Source: Tubiluchus corallicola
Taxonomy: Eukaryota; Priapulida; Priapulimorpha; Priapulimorphida; Tubiluchidae
Direction: 5' to 3'
NCBI GenBank assembly: GCA_030141605.1
Contig: JAQGDQ010000345.1
Location: 124,001 to 188,000 of the forward strand
DNA: 64,000 bases
Below are positions 12,701-25,592 of this stretch, piece by piece. How positions within the stretch are numbered: position 1 is the first letter of the stretch; every line of letters starts with the position of its first letter. A program made the translations under genes and the position numbers. The notes beneath the pieces were generated by a model. The model ran no database searches. It saw only the letters and a program-made list of their open reading frames with translations, and was not told the origin of the DNA.

Positions 12701-14236
12701 AATGGTTCTTGTTTTACTTTAGGTAACGTCTGTGTGTAGTTACTAGTAGCGGGTGAATTCGACTTTTCTATTTCATCAGCAGATTGCACATCGTTTAATA
12801 ACAAACATGCCTCTTGAACTGCTTCTGATACTGGTTGAATTTCTGCATCAATGTTCTTTTGCTTTTCACGACCAAGTAGCTCAGTTTGTATACACCCAGT
12901 GCCCGATTCCTTAGTATTTGCAATACCATTCTGATATACAAGCTCTAATGTAGGTGGTTCCTCCCTTGGGAAAATTTTTGCTTGTGGAATCTCATTATGA
13001 GTGAGTGCAGAAAGTCTCCTTGATGCACGGGTAGGAGTCCTGAATGTTCTGATGTTTAACAAAAGTGTAAATTAGTGAAATGTAATGTGAATGATTTTAT
13101 TTAACAAGACAATAACGGTAGTAAAATGTCATGACAAAACATAAAATCTGCTTGTAATAAATTGAAGAATACAAAAGCAGCAGAAAAGTAGCAGTCTTAC
13201 AATTTCTACATTTGACCATATGACCACATCTTGCATAAATCAATATTTCTTAGGATTTCTTATATAAGCCCTAACAGTTTCTAGATAATTTTTTCAAATA
13301 CTTCAAAAAAAACATGCTGGCTCTCTTGAATTTTAGCTTTCAAAGACATTTCCAAATATTAATATCAACAATGTTGGATTTAATTTCCATCAGTGTTTGC
13401 TCATACTTGCCATAATGTCAGATTAAGAATAAATTCAAAACTTAGCAAACTACAACAGACACAGTGCACACGATCGAAAATGTCTGCAACAAATTGTCTG
13501 AAACAGATCGTTGCTTGTATGTGTTCTCGATAAATGCTCTTTTAAATACCGACATGTCACACACAGATTTTTTATTAAACGTGTTTATTTGCAGTCTCAG
13601 GCAAACTTATTCTGCTCCCGTGTGCGGATTCGATACAAATATAATTTGCATCTGACAAAACCTGATCAGACAAATAAAAAGGGAATGTAATCACTTTCTC
13701 ACATGTTATCTAATAATTGTTTGCTAGATTACCTAAAACACAGATTGCTTCATTTAAACTAAGTAAATGAGTAAGTTTATTAAAGCAACACATTACAGCT
13801 AAAAACTGATTTACGGTGTGTACGTACAGATGGTAAAAATAATTTAAAAATTTAAAAGACTACACTAAGTTATTTAGCAAATTTTGTCTGAGATGATTCG
13901 TGTCAGACAGTTTATTGCAGACGAATTTTTTGCCAGGTACGATTTGTATAAGCATATAATTCAAATGAAATTCTGTTTTTCATCAAAGCAAGGACAAAAT
14001 CAATATTTCTATAAATGTCATGATTACCTTTCATTAATCTCTGGCTTGGATCGCTTCCCAGCTAAAAGTCTGTAATCAATACAAGAAGCTCTAAGCGACT
14101 TCCGAACTCTTCCATTTCTCATCTTGTTATTTCCATAATCGTTGTGGAAGATCATTGGAGCAGAATCTGGTAAAGAAATGTTTTCTTCGAAATTTTTGCT
14201 GGTTAACACGGTTGTAGCATGTACATCACAATCCAT
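9728..14236 (-). CDS. Unrecognised basic protein with C-terminal coiled coil, probably nuclear
   Basis: Five exons join in frame: 14236-14028 (ATG, starts MDCDVHATTV), 13048-12677, 12280-11849, 10122-10082 and 9975-9728 (TGA), with GT/AG borders, about 433 residues. I do not recognise the family. Visible: an Arg/Lys-rich patch around residues 53-68 (RVRKSLRASCIDYRLLAGKR), a second basic patch at the start of exon 2 (RTFRTPTRASRRL), a long Ser/Thr/Glu-rich probably disordered middle, two SUMO-consensus-like sites (VKQE near 181, VKTE in exon 3), a basic cluster RRIKSKKQTARK near 290-301, and a C-terminal heptad-like helix over about residues 370-430 (ECRELEAERE ... QHKQLKRQY). The shape (basic N-terminus, disordered centre, terminal coiled coil, similar length) recalls kinetochore proteins such as CENP-U, but that is a weak inference. 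Exon 2 could instead start at 13038, where TTCAG is followed by GAC, also in phase. Confidence 0.65.
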
Positions 14237-16748
14237 GGTTCAGTTTCAGGCAAGGAAAAATTCTATTCAGTGTTTGACCTCCTAGAAAAAAAAAATAAAA
14301 CAAAAATTGCATTTTAATAATTCACCAAATCAAAACACAAGATGCCATTTTCCAGCAGCACACTTTTAGCTAATAATGCCTAACATGCAGTAGGGCCTAA
14401 TTACTTTACAAGCTAGTGAAAGATTCATATTGCAACAGATCAACGTAATTCACAATGTTCGTATAAAATCTGCATTTTTTAATACTACAGTTATTAGCTA
14501 TGCTGCCATTTTAAAATGTACACTCTCCTCAGATTACCTAAACTGTCATATAGTCTCCTTTGAAAACAAAGCGGCATTAAAAAGATTGAATTTGGGGGAA
14601 TAGATAGAGTCATGATATGTGCTTAACAGTGAAAGTTAAGCAGCATAGGACTTGTTTAGTTAATGGATTGTTGACTGATACGAAAATTGCTTCTAGGCAG
14701 TATCATGAGCTGGTCCCAAAAACTGCTCTCTTTGAAAAAGATCAATTTGATTCACATCTGAGAGTGACTATGTCATGTCTTCCGATTCACTGTCACACCA
14801 TGAAGCATTTTTCTTAATAATTAGCTAGGTTGCAAGCATGTCTTAATCATCTACATTAACCAGGTCTTGCTGCATAGTGGGTTACGAATGCTATGGGGGC
14901 GGTCAGCCCCAAGAACACTTTTGATCTATTGTAATGTTATTCAATCAATGATGCAATGCCTAAAACAATTATTTTCCCTGACGTCACTGCTTAGTACTGG
15001 AAGTTTAACACAGTGTAATATTGTTTAGTATGTTTGTACTGTTTTATGAGTAAGATACTGACACCCAAAGTTCAGTACACATTTCTGAGTGATGTAATGT
15101 ACAGGTTGATACATAATTTTTTGTTGGCCGTTTGGGTTACAGAAACGACGAATAACAATATGGAACGATGTGTTACATGAAAAGGTTACTGAACAATAGA
15201 GAATCCATCATGCAGTCAAAGTTCAGCATGAAAGGCCTGTAATCAGAAAACTAAAAGATTAAACGTTTTCAAATTGAACTGAATAACTTAGAAATTCACC
15301 GGACAACAACTCCGCCAAACATATTAGAGCTATACGAAAGACAGCAGATGGAATGCTAGGATGATGAAAAAAATAAATTAGTATTCTATAGATAAGCTTC
15401 TGAGATATCTGCATAGATGTATGCGGGTGTTGAGTTCCTTGAGTCACTACTTCAATCACACCCTTAAGAATGCAGGCTGTCCGACACATATGAGGCTTCC
15501 ACACCAAAGTTTCTGGGCGTGATAGATTCATTATTGTTTCAGCAGGACTTTGATATAATAGATTGAACTGCACTGTTACTCACAGTTTTCATACCCCTCT
15601 AGCAAAAGCTTATGAAGCACCTTGTATGTTCAAATTCATGAATTCTGTTTTATCAAACTTAGTTATTCTGGGTTTTGTTGTTTTTTGAAGTGTGCAATAT
15701 ATATATATATATACTTCTGCATATGCTGCTAGTGTTTTATTATTTTATCTACTTAACCCCAGATATGAGTAAATCACAGTTGAGAAGTCTTGCCATATTA
15801 GCACAGCAAATGGCAGATGAACTACCATACATTTTACCAATGTCATTAAAGGTTTTGCTTGAATAGAAAAGTATGAAAAATAGCTTGTGGAACATTATAG
15901 CTATTTTTTTCACTTAAGAATAAGCATAAGTTAACAAATTTACTTGTATACATGTACATAATTTCCAGTTTTTGATATGAGTTTAACAAAAAAAAGCATG
16001 TTTCATGCATATGTATATTTTACCAGGCATGGGGCATCAAACTCAAGGAGTACAATAGGCAGCACAAGCTCAGTTTAAACAAGTACAGTTTAATTAGACC
16101 ATACTGCTAAACATTGGTCATCACATAAAACTCTGATAAACTGATTAGTTTGTAGACACAAATAGCAAATGATATCACATCTGCTGCAAGAGTGCATATT
16201 GTCAGTAATAATAGTAAATGCAAGTTAATACACTGGAATAATATAATTGCATAAGTGACATAAAACTATTTTAGCTTTGGGTATCGTGCTAACAAAATCG
16301 TTTGAAAAGCAAAATCTTAACATGCATTATGCAGGGCTTCACCTTATCATGTTAAGGTTTATAAGTTTATTGTAATATACAATATACAAAAGCAAACGAA
16401 AATATTATTTTTACAAGCACAATAAAAATAAAGTACAGCTTGTAAAGCAAGTGTTAAAAAACATCGAGTCTACAACGATATTTTTATGACGTGAAGGTGT
16501 TGAAGTCCACTGACTTATTCACCCCAATCACCCATTTATGTAGCAATAAATGGCCTACATACTTAACTTTTGTTAGCTGACTTATAAAATACAAATTAAG
16601 ACCTATTAAGGACAATTAAAATCTTAATTAAAAACAGTAAAGATTATGATAATAAAGTGACTTAAATCACTTCAAGCCATTAAACTTACTTCTATAATAT
16701 ATATATTATAATAGCAAGTAATATAGTCTCATAGTCATAATTAGTGCC
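14237..16748. other. Spacer upstream of the unknown gene; nothing assigned
   Basis: This stretch contains the promoter side of the minus-strand gene but no recognisable motif. The longest open stretch (minus strand 15573-15259, about 104 residues, rich in Ile/Leu) has no family resemblance and no clear splice context, so it is not called. A short (TA)n lies at 15698-15713. The rest is AT-rich sequence without visible structure. Confidence 0.45.
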
Positions 16749-16749
16749 C

Positions 16750-18152
16750 TACGAGAATTTATGATCTGAGCAACACAGCAGTTGTTTTGGGAATTCAAAA
16801 AGTGCATCGATAAGCCTAAAATAGAAGAAGCTATAGCAATGAGAGATAACCAAGGTGAGATCCAATAGGACCCAGAAAAAATTAAGACGATTAAAATGAA
16901 ATTGTCCGACAGGGAACAGTGCTGGGACCATTATTATGTTGTGATGCAATAAACCGGATTAATGAGATGTGACGACAGAGAGTGTAATGGGCAGGAATAT
17001 ACATGTGGGTATGTTATTATTTATTGATGATATTGTGGGAATAGGACAAGAAACCATAATCAAACAGACGATTAAAAACTGTCAAGAAATTGAAAGAACC
17101 AAAAGATTATCATTCAATATACAAAAAACACAATATATGAGAACAAACATGACACGAAAGAATAGGATTCCAGTATTATGTGAGTCACTAAGGAACGGAG
17201 AGGTTAAGGAAGCAAAGGAATACCAATATTTGGGAGATTGGTTTAATACAATAGGAAGTGAGCTGAAACTGGGAGATTGCTCAATAGGGGTTAAACTAAT
17301 GCTATACGAGCTTCTTTCAGTGAGTGCAGTGCTAAATAGTTCTGAAACATGGTCAAATTTGATAACCACTGATTGGGAGAAATTAGAAAAAATTCAAGCA
17401 AATGCTTTAAAACCTTATTTAATTTTAGCAAATCAACACCATACTGGGGATTAGTAATGTTCTATCGGAAATTACTGATTAGTAAACCAAAGAGATTAGC
17501 ATCAGAGGCACTCGAAATGCAAATAAACAGTGCACATGAAAAGTCATGGTATAATGAAGTAGTTGAGGCTGCAGAAAAACATACCATAGATGCTAATAAA
17601 GAAAGGGTGAAGGTCTTGAAAAAGTCTGAATGGAAAAAAGAAATAAAGAATAAGAATGAATGCTTTATAAGGAATGAATGTGCAGAAAAATGCAGGAGCA
17701 GCACTAAATTAAGATTTTTAAAACATACTAAGTGGAAACGACAAAATTACATAGCCACAAGCCAGAAGAGGTTAAAGATATATTGAAAATAAGACTGAAT
17801 ATGATTAAAGTTAAAGGAAACTACAAGAATGAGTTTAAGGAACAGTTATTATGACCAGTGTGTGGGGAAGATGATGATACTACTGAACATGTGCTTAAAT
17901 GTGGCAGATATGCAGAATGGAAGAAAAATTTGAACCCGGATATATTAATGAACAGTGAAAAAGGAGCATTGCTAAAAATCAGAAATCTAGTGAACGAATG
18001 CATGGAATACAGGATAAAGACAAATAAAGACATTAAAGTGGGAAAAGACAACTAAAAGATCAGCGTTACAGAAAAATAGACTTTGTGCCCTATAAAGGTG
18101 CCCGCCTCTGATAGGTGGAGAGAGTCGAGTATCGCAAGCGCAAGCGCAAAAA
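16750..18152 (+). mobile_element. Decayed non-LTR retrotransposon (LINE), hexamer-tailed family, copy 1
   Basis: Reverse transcriptase remnants read left to right. RQGTVLGPLLC (motif B region) lies at about 16906-16938 and the catalytic FIDD box at 17020-17031. A connection domain follows in two frames separated by a frameshift near 17430 (STPYWGLVMFYRKL, then a Lys/Glu-rich segment to 17783). After another break comes a C-terminal Cys/His knuckle, VCGEDDDTTEHVLKC, at about 17856-17903. The 5' part is internally deleted and carries stops (for example after INEM, about 16966). The 3' end, after GAGTCGAGTAT, is a hexamer tail (CGCAAG)2-3 at about 18132-18150. A second copy on the minus strand at 54563-55439 shares the coding tail, the 3' untranslated sequence and the hexamer tail. 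The element is non-functional. Confidence 0.85.
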
Positions 18153-19021
18153 ACACGTTCATTTGTATAGGCTACACAGTATTGCCCATCACTGCTGTGA
18201 GTCAGTGCTGTATTTCGGGAAATAATATTTCAAAAATTGAATAGCAAGACGACAAACAGCAATTAAATAATTAAAATTAACAACGAAGTTACGACGAAAA
18301 GTACAATGACTACGACATAGACATATAAAACAAACAATACTATAAAAATCAATAAACACATACAATTTCTAGTCGCTTTTGTAAAAACTAACTGTAGACG
18401 GCCTCAAACATACTCACATTTATTGAGAGAGTACCAAAACAATAACATTACAATGTAATTTTTTACGAGCCTGACTGTCTGCAATTTGACGTCGTGAAGA
18501 GGCATCACTGGAAATCATTATTGAGTTTTTCTTTTTTGCCAGTGTAATCATTGTTGCACACTTCATGGATTTTAGTGACTCACACCGAACCACAAAGGTT
18601 ATGCCGGATGAAAATCAAATTGAATGATCTAGCCTGACCTGTCACAGAAAGACATGTACGCAGAAAATTATTAATTTTTAATTTTTAACAAGGACTAATA
18701 GCAAATCAATAATAGCAAAATAATAAAATTAGTTTTTAATTTTAATCCTATAATTGCAAATTTGTTATTAAAATTTTGACTTGATATTGCAAATTTTTAG
18801 CACATATAGCTGTGCTCATTACTGATGTGTCTTATGCGTAATGCTTTTTTGCGATAATAAGAATATAAAATAGATGAAAAATGCAAAATAAATAGAGCCT
18901 CTGAAATAACTTGCTATTGCAATAACACAGAAATGCAAATTTCAAAAGCTGAAATGCAGGTTCAAAATTTCATGGAGGATTTCTATTAAACAATAAAGCT
19001 AATAATGCGATTCTTACTGTT
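18153..19021. other. AT-rich spacer
   Basis: No open frame, RNA gene or repeat family is recognised here. The composition is AT-rich and ordinary for this window. Confidence 0.4.
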
Positions 19022-19078
19022 GATGGCGATGATGATGACGATGGTGACAAAGATGGTAATGATGATGATGATGATAAT
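19022..19078 (+). repeat. GAT-rich trinucleotide repeat
   Basis: This is an imperfect (GAT)n tract with GGC and GGT interruptions. It is the first member of a cluster of simple repeats that extends to 21213. Confidence 0.75.
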
Positions 19079-19240
19079 CTGACAATCAATCGTTTTCTGC
19101 GAATCAATAGTAGCATGTTTTAATTTTGACAGTATGAATTATGAAGACGCCACAAGCACAACAAAAGATGTAAATCGAACCAAAACCTTGGTTATCATTA
19201 ACAGTGAAAGATTATTATCTACTATTATATTAATATTCTT

Positions 19241-19242
<2 letters not shown>

Positions 19243-19274
<32 letters not shown>
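19243..19274 (+). repeat. (TA)n dinucleotide repeat
   Basis: Sixteen uninterrupted TA units are seen directly. The tract marks a sharp junction: the sequence to its right becomes GC-rich. Confidence 0.9.
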
Positions 19275-19276
<2 letters not shown>

Positions 19277-19625
19277 ATACGAGGCTACAGCCCGGACGAG
19301 GGCACCATTTGCGGCGATCTATATATCAAACGAAAGGTCTCGATCTAGTGTCGTGCCATTGATGGTTTATTTTTCGAATCGGGCCCACCGGGAGGAACGG
19401 GAGGCGAAAAACCTCCAAAAATGGCCATTTTTCGGCCGTTTTTTGCAAAAGTTATACGGCTGAGATGTAGAGAACGGGAACGGGCCGAGGGGGGTGCTGG
19501 GTATGGATAGATAGCCCGTTCAGCGGTGGGTGTAGTAGGCCTATTTAGAATTCCCGAGAGGGCCACGGCGCCCCACAACGGGCGTTTTCCCGGACCCAAC
19601 TCGCGATTTTTTCGAAATTTTGAAA
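19275..19625. other. GC-rich island in AT-rich surroundings, no gene recognised
   Basis: About 350 bp are markedly richer in G and C than anything nearby (runs such as GGGCCCACCGGGAGG and GGGAACGGGCCGAGGGGGG). Short open frames exist on both strands, but none has a start, splice context or family resemblance that would make it a gene. It is bounded on the left by (TA)n and on the right by CAT repeats and the minisatellite, so it is part of the same repeat-rich block and may be an unclassified repeat or a foreign insertion. Confidence 0.5.
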
Positions 19626-19694
19626 AATGTTTGGAATGGTTTTGTTGTAATGCTGTGCTGTTGGTGCTTGTGCTATAGGTGTTGTCATCGTTGC

Positions 19695-19730
19695 CACCAT
19701 CATCATCATCATCATCAACATCATGATCAC
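19695..19730 (+). repeat. (CAT)n trinucleotide repeat
   Basis: The tract consists of repeated CAT/ATC units with one AAC interruption, just before the G/T-rich minisatellite. Confidence 0.75.
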
Positions 19731-19734
19731 CACG

Positions 19735-20990
19735 TGAGGTGGTGGATTTGATGTGGTGTGGTGGTGGTGTGCTTTGTGTGTTGTGCTATGGATGGTGTGG
19801 TGGGGTGATAGGGTGTGTGGGGTGTAGTGTGGGTAGTGTGGTATGGAGTGGGTGGCGTGGTGTGTGGGTGTTGTAGTGCAGTGTGGTGTTATGGTGTGGT
19901 GCAGTGTGGTGTGATGTGGTGGAGTATTATGGTGTGGGTGGTGTGGTGTGTGGGTGGTGCGGTGTGGTGTGGTGTGGTGCAGTGGTATGGTGTGGTGCAG
20001 TGTGGTGTGATGTGGTGGAGTCGTATGGTGTGGTTGGTGTGGTGTGGTATGTGGGTCGTGCGGTGTGCTGCAGTGGTATGTTGTGGTGCGGTGTGGTGTG
20101 ATGTGGTGGAGTGGTATGGTGTGGGTGGTGTGGTGTGTAGTGGGTGGGTGGTGTGGTGCAGTGTGGTGTTATGGTGCCGTGCTGTGCGGTGTGATGTGGT
20201 GGAGTATTATGGTGTGGGTGGTGTGGTGTGGTGTGTGGGTGGTGTGGTGCAGTGGTATGGTGTGGTGCAGTGTGGTGTGATGTGGTGGAGTCGTATGGTG
20301 TGGGTGGTGTGGTGTGTGGGTGGTGCGGTGTGCTGCAGCGGTATGGTGTGGTGCGGTGTGGTGTGTAGGTGGGTGGGTGGTGTGGTGCAGTGTGGTGTTA
20401 TGGTGTGGTGCTGTGTGGTGTGGTGTTATGGTGTGGTGCTGTGCGGTGTGATGTGGTGGAGTATTATGGTGTGGGTGGTGTGGTGTGTTGGTGGTGTGGT
20501 GCAGTGGTATGGTGTGGTGCAGTGTGGTGTGATGTGGTGGAGTCGTATGGTGTGGGTGGTGTGGTGTGTGGGTGGTGCGGTGTGCTGCAGCGGTATGGTG
20601 TGGTGCAGTGTGGTGTGTAGGTGGGTGGGTGGTGTGGTACAGTGTGGTGTTATGGTGTGGTGCTGTGTGGTGTGGTGCAGTGTGGTGTTATGGTGTGGTG
20701 CTGTGCGGTGTGATGTGGTGGAGTATTATGGTGTGGGTGGTGTGGTGTGTGGGTGGTGTGGTGCAGTGGTATGGTGTGGTGCAGTGTGGTGTGATGTGGT
20801 GGAGTGGTATGGTGTGGGTGGTGTGGTGTGTAGGTGGTATGGTGTGGTGTGGGTGGTGTGGTGTGTAGGTGGGTGGGTGGTGTGGTGCAGTGTGGTGTTA
20901 TGGTGTGGTGCTGTGTGGTGTGATGTGGTGGAGTGGTATGGTGTGGTGCAGTGTGGTGTGATGAGGTGGAGTGGTGTGGTGTGGGTTTTG
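19735..20990 (+). repeat. G/T-rich minisatellite (GTGGTGT-type) with higher-order repeats of about 250-280 bp
   Basis: About 1.25 kb are built almost only from G and T on the + strand, using short words such as GTGTGGTG, GGGTGGTG and GTGCAGTG. A landmark GGAGTATTATGG recurs at about 19921, 20201, 20458 and 20720, and GAGTCGTATGG at about 20018, 20288 and 20540. The short units are therefore arranged in roughly four higher-order repeats of 252-280 bp. The array happens to be open in several frames on both strands (Val/Trp/Cys/Gly-rich one way, His/Thr/Pro-rich the other). That is a by-product of the repeat and is not evidence of a protein. Confidence 0.92.
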
Positions 20991-21031
20991 TGTTGATTTG
21001 TGCACAAAATTCTTTTTGTGGGGTTTGGCTA

Positions 21032-22429
<1,398 letters not shown>

Positions 22430-24229
22430 ATGTCTGTTGCTAAGGTAATTACTTTAGCAATATGTTTTTAAAATTTGCATTGCAGTATATAATTTTTTAC
22501 TTCAGAAAATCAGTCAGTTGGGGGACCCTGCAAAAATAATTTTTCAAGAAAAGTACTTGTCAAATGAAAAGATAACCGTAACAAATGTAAGACATCTAGC
22601 AGAAGACAGAGGGCATAATAAAAATAATGTTTAGAGGGAGGTTAGTATTAAATGAAAAGTAAGTGACAGTAATAAGAACTCTGTCAGGTGTAAATAGTTG
22701 AATAAACTGCAACTCTAGATTCTTCTTCTAGTACTAGAAACAAAACTGATTAATAAATGGCTAAAATATGAGAGAGAGCTACCCTGAGTCTTGTGGCTCT
22801 TGCAGCCACTGTTTTTATATTTTATAACCACATGCACCTAATTGATTTTAACCTGTGTCTTTTCAGACTTACGAAATTGATTTTGGAATGACATGTGAAG
22901 GATGTCTAGGTGCAGCGAAAAGAGTTCTTGCAAAAGTTAATGGTAACCTGTGATGCAGGCGCGGAGTATGGCAGTAGCCGAAGTAGGAGACTTCTGCTGA
23001 AGCGCATGTACTAAATTTCCGGAAAAGCAGTGTCGTACATAGGCAGCCCAATTAGGGCACTGGTAATCTCTGTCGAAAATCGAGAATTATGACAATTGTC
23101 CTGCTTCGGCTAGTGTGCTACTCCGCTCCCAACATGTGACATGTGTTTCATATTTTTAAAGCCCGCTCTGCACATGTTGATGACATATTTAATGTGATAC
23201 TAGAGTATCGCAATGTATGCAATTTCTACCTCTTTGCTCTCGAACTGGATTAAAATAATTGCCAACAAATTCTGTACAATTTGGTACAATAAATTATATC
23301 ATTTAGCATAGAATATCAACACTTAATATCAACATTTATAAACATGTATAGATGTACTCTAATGCAAACTAGTGCCTCATTTTATTCTTCAGAATTTATT
23401 TGCATTTTGAGTTAATCATAACAAATACTAATTTGTTAACTATTGTAATGTGAAACTATTTTTTCAGGCCTGTAGTGCTATTTCTATTCATGGTCAGTAC
23501 AGAGATGATGAGTTCACATAATGTCTTCTTGTCAATATTTCTGTAATGCATTAATAACATGTCTTAATTCCGTGTTATTTGTCCTCAAGTTTCCTTTGCA
23601 GCATTGTACAATAAGCCTTTTCACAGTTCCAGCGATTGATGATGATCTCGAAAAGGTCAAAGGTTAAGTGAACCAGACAACAATTTGTGCAAACTTGACA
23701 ATGCCTCGCAGCCTATGCTATTGTTATAGTAACAGTTTTAACAGCTGGCTAGAATTTTACCTAGTTCATTTTTTCTTGTTCCCAAGCAAGATCCTGCTAT
23801 TAAATCACTCTGCACACAGACTAATGCATAATTAAGTAGAGTCCACGTAAAACTGAAGGTACTAAACTGATGCAGCAGACGGTTTCGCTTTACCCACATG
23901 TCATGTGACGGTTGTAGTTAAGACTCATTGCTATGGTACACTACAGCAACTGCACGTGTGCACAACGAAACTCTGAAAAGGCTTATTGATGTACGTCTAT
24001 GCATTACCTTGCATTGCATTCTCCTTGCGTTGCAGTGAAATCCACAAGAGTGCAAATGAGTTACTGTAACAATTTCTTTCTCTTTAAAATTTTAGTTGAC
24101 CAAGTGGAAGCTGACATAGAGAAAAGGAAGTTATACATCACTACAGACATTGCACTTGATGATGTTCTAGCTGCTCTGAAGAAGACGGGAAAATCTGTTA
24201 ACTACGTTGGTGAAAAAGCTGTGACATAA
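22430..24229 (+). CDS. ATOX1: ATOX1-like cytosolic copper chaperone
   Basis: Three exons: 22430-22444 (ATG, MSVAK), 22867-22942 and 24096-24229 (TAA), with phases matching at each GT/AG junction, giving 74 residues; ATOX1 is usually 68-73. Exon 2 carries the heavy-metal-associated motif MTCEGC (the MxCxxC that binds Cu(I) through two cysteines) after beta-strand TYEIDFG, followed by the first helix. Exon 3 gives KLYITTD, then LDDVLAALKKTGKSVNYVG, matching the conserved LLATLKKTGK tail and its Cu-stabilising lysine. Known for the family: ATOX1/Atx1 delivers Cu(I) to P1B-type copper ATPases at the trans-Golgi. The 5-residue first exon is short, so its boundary is the least secure part; a tiny additional in-phase exon between exons 2 and 3 cannot be excluded. 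It is convergent with PDZD8. Confidence 0.9.
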
Positions 24230-24476
24230 ACGTTTCGAATTACTAATTAGTATTGTCTAATGAAAAGTGATTGTTTAAGAAGCGGGTAATGTGTGATTTT
24301 TTTTATTTCTTGTTCAGACCTTTTCGACATTAATGCTTATTCATGAGATTCATCTATGACATTATTTGCTTGGTGTCATAGTAATCTATTATAATAAGAT
24401 AACAGCTTGTACCCAGCAAATTGAAATTAATGGAAATTTAATAAGCTGATAGCTTATTCTGGTCCTTTTTTTAATA

Positions 24477-25592
24477 CAGTAGACTCTACATAATTCTAGT
24501 CTGTATAATTTGGAATATTGTTCATTTCATATAGATTCAATAGAATAGATTTGTTTCTGTATAACTTAACGCTTAAACAATCGGAAAACTCCGTATTTTA
24601 ACTCGGTATATTGCTGTATTCAGTATATTTTAGGAAAACAGTTTACTCAAAATCCATTGTATTTGCTTTGCATATCTCGGACACGCAGAAACATTGTCAA
24701 TACAATGAATGCGGATTTCCCGTCAGTTGAGATGTAAAAAAAACAGGAAAACTAATCTATTAATACTACTGCATATTTGTGCATGTGACACGTGCAAATT
24801 GCCTTGCTTCGTAAGGAATTTATATGCCTGTAATTGATTGATTCTACCCTTTTAATAAAATGGCAAAGTGGAACACAACATGTCGAACTTTGGAGGAAAA
24901 GTTGCAAAGAAACAGGAGAAAAAATTGACAAACATCAACTTTACATCAAATTAGGTAGTGACTAAAACTCGGATTAGAAGTGAAATTGGATATTTTGAAA
25001 GAGAGAGAGAGTAGGAAGGGAGAGAGAGAGAGACTGGAGAGAAAAAGAGCGCATGGGGAGAAAGGAGAGAAAGGGTGTTATAGAGAAACTGGTAGCATTT
25101 TATTTACCTTATGTAATGTTCAAAGCAAACTGATCATGTTTATACAGATTCCAAAGTTCTGATTGCTCAGACTTCCACTGTCCATATCAGTAGGCCCTGA
25201 CAGACTGTCTTTCTCAATAAATGCAGACGGCATTTTATGCACATATGCGGTTATTTCAAATTTCACTGCTGATCATATAATTATGATAACTGGATGGTTC
25301 TTCTTGAGTTGTTGTGCGGTGGGTAAGTAACTGCCATTAGGGCTGACTGCTGGGTATTTTTTATTATGCATTATTCAAACCAGCTTGAGTCGGTCGACAG
25401 TTAGACATTTTAAAGCAAACTAAGTAATATTTAGCTGTAAGCAGGCTTATATTTCAATAAATAGCTATCTAGGCACAAGCACACAATCAAAAAATGAATG
25501 CCAGAGTATGCACCTTCGCTAAACTCGGTTTATCGCAGTATCCTGACAGTTTCTTTGGCCCCTAATCGTCCAAATTACATGGAATTTACTGT
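24477..25592 (+). mobile_element. Possible pogo/Tc1-type DNA transposon relic
   Basis: The left end (CAGTAGACTCTACATAATTC, preceded by TA) and the reverse complement of the right end (CAGTAAATTCCATGTAATTT) are similar, as expected of terminal inverted repeats in the pogo/Tigger group. The span is about 1.1 kb. At 24862 an ATG opens a short frame, MAKWNTTCRTLEEKL, that resembles the N-terminal helix-turn-helix region of such transposases but stops soon after. The right TA duplication is not preserved. A GAGA-rich tract (about 24998-25064) lies inside. Identification is tentative. Confidence 0.4.

Noticed and set aside
15259-15573. About 100-residue open frame on the minus strand
   Set aside because: No family resemblance, and no splice or promoter context in AT-rich DNA. 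This length can occur by chance in a 64 kb window.
19815-20996. A 393-codon open frame rich in Val, Trp, Gly and Cys, with His/Thr/Pro frames opposite
   Set aside because: It lies wholly inside the G/T minisatellite. Repeated sequence without T-A-A, T-A-G or T-G-A in phase is open by composition, and the frame has no domain or splice context.
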